Below, piece after piece: positions 24,289 through 36,088 of a DNA stretch of 64,000 bases. The position numbers were made by a program, and so were the translations under genes. The notes under the pieces are model-generated. The model had not been told where the DNA came from and did no database searches. It saw only the letters and a list, made by a program, of their open reading frames with translations. The number at the start of each line of letters is the position of its first letter. Position 1 is the stretch's first letter. Where the stretch lies: positions 446,011 to 510,010 of the forward strand of contig SIJG01000026.1 of assembly GCA_023374025.1 (NCBI GenBank). The letters are read 5' to 3'. This stretch comes from Heterodera schachtii. Its lineage: Eukaryota > Nematoda > Chromadorea > Rhabditida > Heteroderidae.

Positions 24289-25329
24289 TCAACGTCTTCG
24301 CGTGCCGTCCTCGAAGAACACTCCGCCGTCCACGGCACAGTATTTGGGACAGATTCCGCGCTCTCCGGGGTTGCCAGGCTGTCCGGGTTGGCCGGGCTGG
24401 CCCGGTGCTCCGCCGTTGCCTGGCTGTCCTGGGCCTCCGGGAGGTCCCTTCGGGCCGGGCTGTCCAGACGCGCCGGGCTGTCCAGGGGCTCCAGGCTGAC
24501 CGGGCTGTCCGGGTGCACCAGCCTCTCCTGAAACAGGATTAAGTCCATTGAAAATAAGCGAATGTCGGTCTACCAGGTGGGCCTGGAGGAGGAGGCTCCG
24601 TCTGCGGTGGGCTGGCAGGTTGTCCGGGCTGTCCAGGCGCTCCGGGCTGTCCGGGTTGGCCAGGCTGGCCACTGGGGCCAGGTGGGCCGGGCTCTCCCGG
24701 TTGCGGCTGTCCTCCTCCGGTACCAGGTTGACCGGGTGATCCAGGCGCTCCCGGGGGTCCCGGTGGGCCATTGTTTCCGGGCTGACCGCCAGGGCACGGG
24801 GTGCATGGAGGCTGAACATGTAAATTATTAATACACATTAGAGGACAATTTCCGGAACTCGAGACTGAACCCCCATTTACCGGGTGCACTTGCTCGCAAG
24901 GCGTCTGCGGGGTTTGTCCGGGCTGTCCTGGTGAGCCGGGTGCTCCCGGATTTCCGGGTCGTCCAGGCTGTCCAGGTTGGCCGGGCTGGCCTTGGGCACC
25001 GCCGGAGCAACACTCTTGGCAGCTACCGTATGCGCTACGCGCCGTACGGTTTCCGGCGACCAGCAGAGGCAGCCCCTTCAGCTGACTGACTTCGGACCAA
25101 ATGTCTTTGGCATTGTGCTGAAAATGGCACTTTTAGCACTTCAAATTTGTGCCGGATTCTTTGCCTGGCATGAGCTGAGCTCAGAGTCCATTTTCATGCC
25201 CACGTTCGACACGTAACTCTTCAGCATTGGCAGTGTCAAGCACACCGACAAAAGTGAGATGATGGAGAAAGAAACCGTCGTGTAAGCCACGAAACGGTAA
25301 GCTTTGACACGCCCTTCGAAGTCGGCCAT
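24289..25329 (-). CDS. Nematode cuticle collagen
   Basis: This is a structural protein of the cuticle, secreted by the hypodermis. Exons 25329-25165, 25117-24881, 24811-24574 and 24527-24289 join in phase to 292 residues. Residues 1-55 are the cuticle-collagen N-terminus: a charged start (MADFEGRVKAYRF), a hydrophobic signal/anchor at about 15-38, then MKMDSELSSCQ. Exon 2 continues NAKDIWSEV and a Cys-Cys pair. Gly-X-Y blocks, rich in GQPGQPG, follow, broken by Cys-containing interruptions (PCEQVHPPPCTPCPGG). The non-collagenous tail is ERGICPKYCAVDGGVFFEDG. Intron 1 starts GC, not GT (AG|GCAAAG...TTTTCAG). No GT donor is available before the in-frame stop. Length and layout are normal for the family. 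The gene is much GC-richer than its surroundings. Confidence 0.93.
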
Positions 25330-26263
25330 TTTTTGCTAAGTTTTCTACCTGAAGCGCCAGGGGAGGGATTGTTAATTAGTTGGGACAATGCTTAAAAGTA
25401 AACAAATGGTGAAAGGAACGAAGCGGTGTGCCCAAAAGAATGAGGAAAGGAATGAAGTTTTATTGAGCACTTTTAGGATGTTTAAGGGAATAGAATTTTG
25501 TAATAATTGCTTCTTGACGGGCAGGCTGATTGTTTGTTCTAATTCAAGAAAGGCCAATTTATAGGGGGCCGTTATGGAAGGAATGGGGCCAAAGTGCCCT
25601 TTTTGGGGTGCAATTAGCAATTAGAACCATATTCAATTAGTGAGACGGCAGCCAAACCTGATGAAAAGACAGGATAATTAATTAATGATAATTTTTGGGG
25701 GATACTGATATATAAAGTCAAACTTTTGGTTTCAATAGTGGGGCTCAAGTTACTAATTGGAATATGAAGAGTATTCAATTCTAATTAGTGGTGATGATGG
25801 GGTGGAGGAAGCTCAATTTATAGGGGTGTCGCTGTGGGATGGGGCCGGGTGTACCATTTTTTTACGGCACATAACAAATGGCCTCAGGCGCGGGGAACGG
25901 GCGGAGGGGGGGGGGGGGGGGGAGGCGTGCCCAACGGGGCCCGGCCCGACGTTTCGTTTCGGTAGCTGTTCCTTCTGCTGATCACACAATTCGTCCGTCG
26001 TTTCGTCTCCCCACCACCAATTTTTTTGGGGGGTGTCACTTTCGATCGGTGCTGTGTTCACAATTTTTTTTTTGTTCTTCCCAGCCTCCGTCATATTTCA
26101 TTGTTTGTTTGTTTGTTTGTTTTTTCTCGCGCACTTCCAATTAACTTTCGATCGCAACAAGTCGCGCCGTCCCCCGCCGACGGGGCCAAAACTCGACCCA
26201 AAACGGACGGACAAATTTTGTTGCTCGTTTGACGATGGTTTTTTGGCGAAAAAAACGGGGCTA
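25330..26263. other. Upstream region of the collagen gene
   Basis: The 5' side of the collagen gene holds no clear gene. A possible trans-splice or splice acceptor (TTAG) precedes the start codon by a few bases. A G-rich tract lies at 25907-25922. A minus ORF at 25813-26094 contains a Pro-rich stretch and plus frames overlap it. None is recognised. Confidence 0.35.
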
Positions 26264-26619
26264 GGTCGTTTCGTAAAACTGCCATTTTTACACTTTTTTC
26301 GAGAAAAATTTGTCATAACTTTTCTTAAACATAACCAAATTAAATAATTATTTGATATTATATGATAACTTTTTATGCTCAATTAGCATAAAAAAATTTC
26401 AGAAAACTTCATTTTAGTTTTCATAAAATTCTGACCAAAAATTAAAAAAAATAAACATAACATTTGAAAACTTAGTGAAATATTCCGAAAATTAATAGAT
26501 ATTCATGTTTATATCATACGATAACAAGATTATTTTTTTGTTGTTTGTGTTTAAGAAAAGTTATGATGGATTTTTCTCGAAAAATCTGTAAAATTGGCAG
26601 TTTTTTATGAAACGACCTA
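26262..26619. mobile_element. Palindromic MITE with TA target
   Basis: GGTCGTTTCGTAAAACTGCC (from 26264) is mirrored by GGCAGTTTTTTATGAAACGACC (to 26617, written here as its end block). The inner parts are also complementary (TTTTTCGAGAAAAATT, and TTAAGAAAAGTTATGA mirrored by TCATAACTTTTCTTAA). The element is bounded by TA on both sides, as expected of Tc1/mariner-type MITEs. A TA duplication alone is weak evidence. Confidence 0.6.
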
Positions 26620-26833
26620 GCACGGAAAAAACGAGGAAGGACGACAACGACAACAATATGTTAAAAACCGCCTAAAGTGCCCCAAAAAAGTCTTGCCCCA
26701 AAGAGGCAAAAATTGGGAATATTCAATTTTCTAAATAAAGGATACAACAAATTCCCTTATAATTTATTTTTTTCTATAGCTCATTTCATGCTCTATCAGA
26801 TGCTGAAATACATTTTTTATTTAAAGTAAAATT

Positions 26834-27016
26834 GAAGGTGCTACGATTTGTACATAAGAAGTTATAATTGGTTGAAAAATTGGAGAACTCAAAAGTGATC
26901 AGTTTTTAATTATTTTCCCTTGAAATACGGTAAAAGGGTAAAACAGTGATTTTTTTATAATCATCAAAATTCAACCATGTATAACTTTTTATGTATATTT
27001 CGTAGCACCTTCATTC
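26834..27016. mobile_element. Small palindromic element
   Basis: TGAAGGTGCTACGATTTGTA at the left is mirrored by TATTTCGTAGCACCTTCA at the right, with AAGTTATAATTGGTTGAA mirrored by TTCAACCATGTATAACTT. About 180 bp, non-coding, target site not resolved. Confidence 0.6.
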
Positions 27017-27194
27017 CTTAAGCAATTCGATAGCAAATTTTGTGCTCATTTCAATGATTCTATTAAAAATTTCCAATAAATATTTCCTAACCTTCTAGGA
27101 ATTTTTTTAAGAAAATTACCCAAATTTTCAGTGTGTCTTTGATTTGGGTGCCAATTTACGGAACCCGTCAGTTGGGCCCCAGCATGTTTTTCCA

Positions 27195-27475
27195 CTATAG
27201 CTTTTTTCTTTGGCATCCAAATCCAACAATCTTGGTATCGTTCGAAAGCCCTTCACTGCTCTATTAGCCTTACAAAAAGCGAAAAGATTTTCAAGCCTTG
27301 AAAAAATTTATTAATAAAAAATTTCATAAATTTCGACTTTTTTGCAATTTTCATGTATAACTTTTTTGGATTGTCTAATCGCGAAGCAATAGCTTAGAAA
27401 AAGCTTCTAAAAATGTTAAGCTTTCGAATGATACCAAGTTTTATATATTTGGATGACAAAGAAAAAGTTATAAAA
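27195..27475. repeat. Inverted repeat with GGTATC...TCGAAAGC block
   Basis: The left block (27208-27262: CTTTGGCATCCAAATCC, then TTGGTATCGTTCGAAAGC) is mirrored by the right block (27418-27470: GCTTTCGAATGATACCAA, then TTTGGATGACAAAG). The core GGTATCNTTCGAAAGC appears in several unrelated inverted-repeat elements of the window. Confidence 0.65.
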
Positions 27476-27739
27476 AATTGTAAATATATTTTGTTGCGTT
27501 TTATGCCTTTTAATGCTTTTGAAGGTCCAGTCTCGAAGCCATTTGGCCACTTTAGCCCACTCAACACAATTTCTCGACGAATGTATGACCACTCGCTAAA
27601 ATTTTTTAATATTTTTTCTATTTTTAAAAGAAAATCTTCTTATGCTGTTGAAATTTCTATTTTTAAAAGAAAATCTTCTTATGCTGTTGAAATCGTTTAA
27701 TGTTGAAGATGACGGTTATAATTTTTTTTGCAGTTTTTA

Positions 27740-27925
27740 AGTACAGGAAAAAAACGGGTACAGGAAAAATACAGGCTCCTCGAGGCCTGGATCCAGGCAT
27801 GTACCTGTATTTCCCGATTGGCCTGTACCTATTTTTTCTGTACAAAAGAACATTAAAATACAGGTACAGGTAATATACATGCTCTTCGGGGCCTGGATCC
27901 AAGACTGTCTGTACCTGTATTTTTA
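27740..27925. repeat. TACAGG/CCTGTA motif repeat
   Basis: Two related units of about 60-80 bp each contain TACAGG and CCTGTA in both orientations around GGCCTGGATCCA. Resembles the inside of a motif-array MITE, but ends are not visible. Confidence 0.5.
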
Positions 27926-28120
27926 AAATTTTGTTATAAAAAGCATTTTTTATAGAAAATATTAGTTAGAAACACCTAAAAGAGTATTTATTATATCTAC
28001 ACCATTAAAAATAATTATTTGATGGTTTTTGAGTAACGACCCGGCACCGTTTCGTTCGGTTCGACTTCACAGTGTAATGGGTATTTTTGACTTTTTTTTG
28101 CTTTTCAGATATTTTTGGTT

Positions 28121-31100
28121 ATGCATAAAATTCTGAAATTTATCCATTTGCTTTTCATTTGTGTTTATTTGTCTGATTTCATTTCGTCCGCTGATCAATG
28201 GGATTTGACCGTTTCCAAAAACAATGTCAAAACATTCGCCAAATTCATTAGAGAGATTCGGAACAAATTTCAACCGAAAATGAATTATTTATTTGGTTAT
28301 GAGGAGAGCAAACTGCTGCAGTTTTACCTGATGTTTGTCAAATTTGCGGCGGAAATTGCCCATTTTCAAATGGAAAATGAAATTGGCCAAATTTGTTCGA
28401 ATTTTGAAGTCGGGTTTGGTGCCGATACGTTTAAATATGTTGGACACTTTGATTATGACAAAAATTTGGAATTGCTTTTGGCCAGTGAATATAATCAAAA
28501 AATCTTTTGCCGCGCTAAAAAACTCCCCCAAATTGTTGTGGGCCAAATTTTGCTGTTGACCTTTTCGTTCGCTGTGCGACTTCAATTAAGCGGCGTGTAA
28601 GTCATCAATTTATTAATTTATTTTTTATTTTTATAATTTATTTATTTTTTTAGTTTGGCATTTTATCGCACTTTTGACAACCACAAATACATCGACGAAT
28701 GGCAAATTCAATCCCTTTTGTCGGCCTATAAGAATTTATCTGCAAAATTTGGCATCACTAAATACTGGTAGTCATAAATTTTTCAAATGGCGCCTGTAGG
28801 AGCCATCGGACACTAATTGCATTAGAATTTTAAAATTTTTCTAAAAAACCGACTAGCCAGGGACGCGAGGAGAAATTTTCATCCTGCGCGCCAATTAGCT
28901 GAAAACGGAGCTTTTTGAGCCGGCATTTCCATATTCTTCATTTTAGAAGTCTTTTTAAATACCGCATAAATTGGATTAAATTTTAATTTTATTTAATATT
29001 TCAGCGTCTTTCCATTTAAATTGATCCAACTTCATAATGGTGTGAAAGAAGCTGTTTGGGCGAAATCATTTAATGAACAAAATAAAAAATACATCCGTAA
29101 ATTTGCATCTTTATTATTATTCGCTGCTCTTTAAAATGTCAAATTGAATTTCCAAATGACAGCAATTAAAAAAAACAATTTTCCATTTTTATTTGGGATA
29201 ACATATTTAAATTACCCATTTTGCTGAACTTTTCTTTTTTTTTTTTGCAGAAAATTTCAATTTCATTGTGCAAATTTCCGAATTTCAATTGACAGCCTTT
29301 GAGGTTCATCAATTGGTGGAGGATATTTTACAGAATGCAAATGAACGAAAAAAGAATAAAAGAAATGGGGAAAATGAAATTAAATCATCAAAATTATACG
29401 AATTTATGGCGAATTATTTTGGAGCCAAAATGAATTCATTAAGCTGTGTGTTCATTTATTTGGGCAAAGAATTGAATGAAAGAATGAGTTGGACAGGATT
29501 CTACCACTCCAAGTTCAACAATTACCTTTTTAATGAACAAAGAAATGGCAAAGAATATAAAACAGTGGAAGATCAACTCAATGGGCTGGCAACTTCTTCA
29601 GTATATTTTAAGTAAAATTTTAATAATTTAAGCATTAATTTTGCATCATAATTACTAAAAAAAGTTCAAAGTTCACAATTTCTTTCCGAATTCTCGACTT
29701 TCTGATAAAATTTTGGCACCTGAATAGAATTTACTTTTCAGAAAATTTATCCTAAATGAAAGAATCTTCAATTTTGAATATTGTTGAAAAAAGAGAACAT
29801 CCTAAATGAAAGAAATTTAAAATAATTTTTTTCAATTCAAAACTTTATTTTGCTTTAGAATCGTGCCAATTGAAATAGAAATGTTCGGCGAACCGATCCG
29901 TAATTTTACAAGGGCACTTCAAGTTGATTCAGTCCCGTGTAAAGGTGAACAAAATAATTAATAAAATCCAAGAGGTAGACATTTTGGTTGAAAAAATATA
30001 AATAGAAAATGCCAAAAGTTTTTTCTTTTCGAAGGTATATGCAAATTAACACTTAACTATTTGATTAATTTTAAAAAATCAACACAGAACACTTTTTTTG
30101 CTATGACAGAACTTATTCAATACCCTAATAAATATACGGAATAAAATCGGTAATTATAATTCCCCGTTTTTACCGTTACATTACCGGAAAAGTCGCATTT
30201 TTTGAGCACTAATAAAACTAGGTGAAATAGATTTAAAATTGCAAAAAAAAAAAACCTAGAGGGTCAGAATAATTAATTAAGCATTGGAACACTTGGCCAA
30301 AGAATTGCAACAAAAAATTGTCAACGAAAACAAAAAATATGCGTGTAACAGAATCCTTAGAAGAATTGTACGAATTTAAACTTTTTAAAGAAATTTTTCG
30401 CAGAAGGGATAATTTAGAAAATTATAATAAATTTGATGAAATAGGCAAAAAATTTGGACAACAAATTTCAAAAGCTGAACAAAAAATTCAACTTACAAAG
30501 CAGGGATGGCATTCCGAGGCCCCAAAAATTTTCGGAAATCGGAAATCGGAATTCCGGGGGTCCAAAATTTTTCGGAAATCGGAAATCGGATTTCCGAGGC
30601 CCAAAAATTTTTCGGAAGTCGGAAATCGGAATTCCGACCCCAAAAACGTCGGAAATCGGAATTCGGAAGTCGGAAATCGGAAATTTTCAAAAAATATAAA
30701 ATATAATAAAAAAAATTTTTAAATATTATAATAGGCTAAATTTTTAATTCTTAACCAAGTAAAAGCTGGTTCAAAATTTTTTTGATCTATTTAAATAAAT
30801 ATTTGCCTTAAAAAATTATTCAATGATTTTCATCAAAAATTTTACCTTTTTTTTGCGGCGCGCTTTTTCAAAATTTTTGAAAACACGGCGGGCGAGGTCC
30901 GGCGGTGCCGATAGGCGCCGCCGGTGAAAATTTTTTATAATTTTTAATCATATTGTTAACAAATCTTGTCCAAAAATGACTAAATTTAGCGATTTTGAGG
31001 CAAAAATTTCTCAAGAAAAATATGATTTTTAGGGTGCGGCGGTGCCGATAGGCGCCGCCGGGAAATTTTTGAAAATTTCAATGCAATTTATTAACCAAAA

Positions 31101-32828
31101 TTGTAAAAAATTGTTAATTTTTTGAAAAAAAATTCAAAAAAAAATTTCCGAAAATTTCCGACTTTTTATCAAAAATTTCGGAAATCGGAAGTCGGAATTC
31201 CGACGTCCAAAATTTTTTCGGAAATCGGAATTCCGACCCCAAAAATGTCGGAAATCGGAAATCGGAAGTCGGAAATCGGAATTCCGTGCCATCCCTGTTA
31301 CAAAGCTTAATGATTTATTAAGCAAAATAATTAAGGAGAAAAGTTGCACTATTTTATGTCCTCTAATCAACGGAAATTGGGAGTACAAATTGAAGGAAAT
31401 TTTGCCGAAATTTGGCCAAATTTTATTAGAAACCCTACGAAAAATATCCCCAGAAAAAGTGAAATATGACAAGAAAAAACAATTGTTGTCTTTTCCGTGG
31501 GAGTTGGGCCAATTTTTGCTGGGACGGCTCGAGGAAATGCTAAAAAGGTATAATAAAATTATAAATATTTTATTTGTTTTTTAGATTAAAATTACCAATT
31601 GGCCAATTGGATTTTCTTAAAACAATTGAAAACATTGCGTCGACTGAAGATGAATTTAAATTTGTAAAATTGAGAAAAATAATTCCTCAGAAAGTCAATG
31701 AGCATCTTTTCAAATTGCTTTTGTCTTTTGCCATTCGCCTGACAATGGAAATTCAAAACGAAAGCTTGGCAAGAAAACAGTTGGGAATATTCATTCAAAC
31801 TTATAAATGTATTGCGGAGGAAAAGAAAGAGCAGGACAATGCTAATGAGGGGTAACTAATTAAATTGTGATAATTAAACAAATTGTTCGCCAATTAAGCA
31901 TTTTTCAAATGCAAATAAACACAAATTCCGATAAAATGGTGGAAATTATGGTGCCGGATTGGACATTCCCATTTTATATGAATGCGCAAAAAACCAAACA
32001 ATTGGAAAAGGAAAACGCCAAAGGCAAATTGAAAAATATTTTAAAATGAAAAATATTATTTTTTATATTTCAGAGAATTTCCAATTTGTGCTTTCAATGC
32101 GCAATTACAAGACAACTTTATACGACTTTTTGAAATTTGCGCAGAAATTTGGCCAAATGGAGGAAAATGACATTTCGATAAATGAAATTGATCCAAAAAT
32201 ATTTGTGAATGTTTTCAGTTATTTGAAAATAAGCTTCCAAAAAAGGAATCTGCCAAAGAAGTGGGAGAGAAGGAGATACTTCCCAATGCATTTGAAACAG
32301 TGCTCATAAATTTGATTGAACAAAAAATATGCGAAAATATTAAATTATATTACCCATAGTAATAATAATATTAATAAAATTTTTATTTTTATGAATTTAG
32401 AAAAGAAGATGAAATTAAGAAACATTTTCAAGAAAATCTTTTCAACCTTGCTAAGCTGATCAAAATTGAGGACGACCAAAGCATTGGTAAAATGAATGAA
32501 ACAAATTAAAATTTAAAAAACATTTTTTTACTTACAGTTTTGCAACAAATTGTCCTTGTCAAATGCAAATTATGCTGGTGCGAAATACCCAAGAATGGTG
32601 GAATGGGAACTTTTGCAATTTTATCTGATCAAAATGGGAAAGAACGGACTTTGGGAAAAAATTGATCAGTTGCAATTCAAATGGATCAAATTGTACGACA
32701 AAAAGTTCAAAAGAAGAGTGAAAGGAAAGGAGAAAGAAAAATATAACGCACAGATAAAAGAAACCGTCGAAAAATTAGTCGGGAAATTGGGCGACATTCT
32801 GCAAATGGTCGAACTAACGAACGAATGA
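28121..32828 (+). CDS. Secreted lysine-rich protein, unrecognised; interrupted by a MITE
   Basis: Exon 1 (28121-28596) starts with a signal peptide (MHKILKFIHLLFICVYLSDF, cleavage near residue 24). In-phase exons follow at 28654-28767, 29005-29096, 29251-29611 and 29859-29944. Further coding pieces lie at 30282-30500, 31306-31548, 31585-31853, about 31900-32050, 32075-32210, 32235-32330, 32400-32485 and 32540-32828 (stop). The protein is rich in Lys, Asn, Glu and Phe and probably helical. Motifs such as LLQFYL and LLLSFAIRL recur, suggesting internal repeats of about 200 residues. A MITE (30501-31297) sits in one exon. The frame also shifts near 30330, in a run of A, and near 32220. So the downstream half, or this whole copy, may be inactive. 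No homologue is recognised. A secreted effector is conceivable but unsupported. Confidence 0.6.
30493..31305. mobile_element. hAT-type MITE inserted in an exon
   Basis: The element is 30501-31297, CAGGGATGGCA...TGCCATCCCTG, with a perfect duplication TTACAAAG (30493-30500 and 31298-31305). GGAAATCGGAATTCCG-type units are repeated just inside both ends. The middle holds two hairpin cores (30901-30922, 31038-31059). Removing the element and one duplication (805 nt) rejoins the host frame exactly, ...IQLTK then LNDLLSK..., so the host exon was intact before insertion. Translations through the element (30454-30706, 31122-31310) are repeat artefacts. Confidence 0.93.
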
Positions 32829-33720
32829 TTTCGAATTTGCCGTTTTGCCAGCTTTTTGAAGATTGGCATTCCTTTGACTTTCTGAGATCCATCGCCTTTT
32901 TTTCTTGAGAGTATTTGTCCTTTTTAAATTGTTCCTTGTTTTTATTTCATTTTCATTTCGCCGCTTTTTTTCTCTCCTTTCGCCTCTTTTCTCTCCTTTT
33001 GCCTCTTTTCTCTCCTTTCGCCTCTTTTCTCTCCTTTCGCCTCTTTTCTCTCCTTTCGGTTCTTTTATCTTTTTTTTCTTACTGAGTAAATTTTTCACTT
33101 TGTTTGGCATTTCTTAGTTTTTAAAGTGAACGGATACAAAAGTTGGCAATTGGTTACGAGGAGAGCCATTCGAACTGTGCGTGATGCTAACATCAAAAAT
33201 TTTGAGATTTTATGGACCCATTAAATTATAAACCTACAGTCATGGTCATATGTTTATAACCACTTTTAATTTTTTGAAATTCCAATCGATAAAAAGTTAA
33301 ACGTTTAAGAATGACTAAAATATTTTGGCATTTTTTGTAGCATTTTTTGTGGGCTTTCTAATTGTTTCACTCATTGAAGAAAATATTCTTTGACATGGAA
33401 GTGACATTGGTAGGAACCAATTATACTCCATTTTCGGGTGGTCATATGTTTATAACCAAAAAAAAAGTTTTTTTTTTAAACTCAATATTTTGTGGTCAAA
33501 AATTCTGAAAAAATTCCTACTGAGCTAACTTTTTATCCTGATCAAAAAAGTCTTTTACAGCAACTTTATCAGATCACTCCTTCATAGTTATACACCCAAA
33601 AATACACTGAAAATCGGGAAAATTTTCGAAAAAAATTCCTAGGGGCTTGGGAAAAATTTATTGTTAAAAATGATTATACCCATCTGAAAGAGCACAAAAT
33701 TCGCTACAATATACAAAAGA
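32829..33720. other. 3' flank of the secreted gene; small tandem repeat
   Basis: At 32969-33058 a unit of about 19 bp (TTTCGCCTCTTTTCTCTCC) is repeated about five times; minus ORFs here are its translation. TCATATGTTTATAACCA occurs at about 33246 and 33444 in the same orientation. No gene is seen. Confidence 0.5.
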
Positions 33721-33723
33721 CCA

Positions 33724-33883
33724 AAGTCTCTACGACTTATACCCGCAGAGGTATGGGCACTTCATTTCAGTGTCTTCAAAAGTACTGTATTTCTTAAGAA
33801 AATAGTGTATTTTACAGTAGAAATGATCAACACCAAAATTGAAGTTCCCATACCTCAGCGAGTATAAGTCGTAGACCCAACAT
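33724..33883. mobile_element. Palindromic element, about 160 bp
   Basis: GTCTCTACGACTTATACCC, then AGAGGTATGGGCACTTC, is mirrored by GAAGTTCCCATACCTC, then GAGTATAAGTCGTAGAC. It is non-coding and lies directly before the 46-bp tandem array. Confidence 0.65.
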
Positions 33884-34620
33884 TAAAACTGACATCATGG
33901 GCTTTCCTAAAATTGACATAATGGGCGTTTCCTAATTTGGTTTTGCCAAGGCGTTTCCTAAAACTGCCAATCAGGCTTCATAAAAACTGACATCATGGAC
34001 GTTTCCTAATTTTGCCAGGGCGTTTACTAAAACTGACATCATGGACGTTTCCTAATTTTGCCAGGGCGTTTACTAAAACTGACATCATGGACGTTTCCTA
34101 ATTTTGCCAGGGCGTTTACTAAAACTGACATCATGGACGTTTCCTAATTTTGCCAGGGCGTTTACTAAAACTGACATCATGGACGTTTCCTAATTTTGCC
34201 AGGGCGTTTACTAAAACTGACATCATGGACGTTTCCTAATTTTGCCAGGGCGTTTACTAAAACTGACATCATGGACGTTTCCTAATTTTGCCAGGGCGTT
34301 TACTAAAACTGACATCATGGACGTTTCCTAATTTTGCCAGGGCGTTTACTAAAACTGACATCATGGACGTTTCCTAATTTTGCCAGGGCGTTTACTAAAA
34401 CTGACATCATGGACGTTTCCTAATTTTGCCAGGGCGTTTACTAAAACTGACATCATGGACGTTTCCTAATTTTGCCAGGGCGTTTACTAAAACTGACATC
34501 ATGGACGTTTCCTAATTTTGCCAGGGCGTTTACTAAAACTGACATCATGGACGTTTCCTAATTTTGCCAGGGCGTTTACTAAAACTGACATCATGGACGT
34601 TTCCTAATTTGGTTGCTAAA
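33884..34620. repeat. 46-bp minisatellite, 14 regular copies
   Basis: The unit contains ACTGACATCATGGACG and TTTTGCCAGGGCGTTTACT. Regular copies start at 33986 and every 46 bp to 34584, with almost no variation. Two or three irregular copies precede them (33890-33980). The last copy ends TAATTTGG instead of TAATTTTGCC. There is no unique spacer between copies. Confidence 0.93.
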
Positions 34621-36088
34621 ACTGCAAATAAGACAAAAATACGACTTACTGTACAGGAATTTGTCCAATGTTCTTCAAAATTGCTTGATATAACATTTAA
34701 AAAAGTTCTTAAAGTTCATTATTCCTTCTTTTAGATGTTCACGAATTCATTCACTAACCAGAATGACAAATTCTCAACTATAAATCCTTATATGAACCAA
34801 ATCAAATATGTCCAACAATACTTGGTTTCTGTATTCAGCTATTTTGGCGTTTTGCCCAAAATTGTTGAAAAAAATACAAAAAAGCGAAAAACACATCCCT
34901 AAGAATTGACTCCAAAAACATTTTCGATTTTAAAATAAGGTATCTCAATACTGATTTGGTTTCGTTTTGTTGCTTTTTGAAATAAAATTTGACAGGGGTC
35001 GTAGTGAAGGAGGAAAAGAGGGAAATTTCTGAGAATTTGGCTAATTTTTAAACAAATTCACTAAAAACTCCAAAAAAGTTCAAAAACTTTTCCCGGCTAC
35101 GCCTATCGGCATACCGGACCCAAACCCCCCTTGTTTTCTTAACTCGACAGCGTAAAACATTAATTTTTTGACAAAATCTCTTAACAAATTTCACTCGAAT
35201 TTTCAAAATTTCCTCGGTGGCGCCTATTTGCGCCGCCGGGCTTCAACCATTTAAAAGTTCGTTTATTTGTTAAATTAAATTTAAAAAGGAAAACATTTTT
35301 GTTGGCTGCTCAAAAAAAAAGTCCGTATAATACTAATTGGTTATGTAAAGCAACGCCCAATTTAAAATTAATTAGTGACTCCGTCTGGCATTTTGAAAGG
35401 CCCCCAACCAAAGCCAGGACAGCTTCTTCTTTTCAAATAATTATTCATGCAATCCATATGTGTGCAATTAAATTTACTCAAAACCTTTTCTTTGGTGGTT
35501 TCTGTGTGTGTGCCAATTTAGCCCATAATTTTTCATATTGAAATCCTTTAAAAAAATAAATTTCAGATAGGAGATTAATAAAATGGATAATAAATAAAGT
35601 TAGTATTTTTATATATTCCATTTTATTTCGACCTACATACCAATTAGAGATAACAAAAAATTTAATAATTGCCTCTGAACATTGGCACAAAAGAAATGAA
35701 TGTCAGTAGCAGTCTTCTGCTTGGTTGGATATGCTGAATTTGGAAGATACGAAGAAAAATAAAAAAATTTAATTTACTTTTTTTCATTTGAGAGAAAGTT
35801 TCACATTGGGCATAGAAAAACGAAAATGGCATCCGAATGTGCCAAAAAGGAGTGCCAATTGCCCATAAAATTCCCATAATAAAAGCTCGACTACTGCCCA
35901 TTGTTTGTCATTTCGTATTTATACATTCAGTGCGCCCAACTTTTGTCATTAAAAAGCTTTTGGCTATTTGAAGGATGTTTTATTCACTGGAACGCGCCTA
36001 TTTTCTCATATTATTTTACTCATGACAAATTTCAAATGTTTTATAAAATTAAGGATAATCATTTTTTTAAATATTTCCAAATTTCGAA
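34621..36088. other. Intergenic; decayed hairpin cores and promoter-side duplication
   Basis: Two decayed hairpin cores in minus orientation lie at about 35093-35125 and 35210-35240. The last 300 bp before 36089 share blocks with the DNA before 58156 (for example ATGTGCCAAAA and TGCCAATTGC), so the duplication of the peptide gene includes its 5' flank. ORFs of up to 80 codons are not convincing. Confidence 0.5.

Noticed and set aside
24249..25216. Plus-strand and other minus-frame ORFs over the collagen exons
   Set aside because: They are shadows of the GC-rich Gly-X-Y coding sequence.
30500..31305. MITE acting as a GC-AG intron
   Set aside because: Excision at the duplication edges removes 806 nt and shifts the frame, whereas 805 would restore it; no other suitable donor was found.
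30318..31310. ORFs with repeated KSEIG/GNRNS or SDFR units
   Set aside because: They translate the GGAAATCGG motif array of the MITE; only the first 60 codons (before 30500) are host exon.
32814..33117. ORFs rich in GEKRGERREK or SFRLFSLLSPL
   Set aside because: They are translations of the 19-bp CCTTTTCGCCTCTTTTCTCT-type tandem repeat after the stop of the secreted gene.
33986..34613. Regular 46-bp repeats as a CRISPR array
   Set aside because: The repeats are contiguous with no unique spacers, and the genome is eukaryotic.
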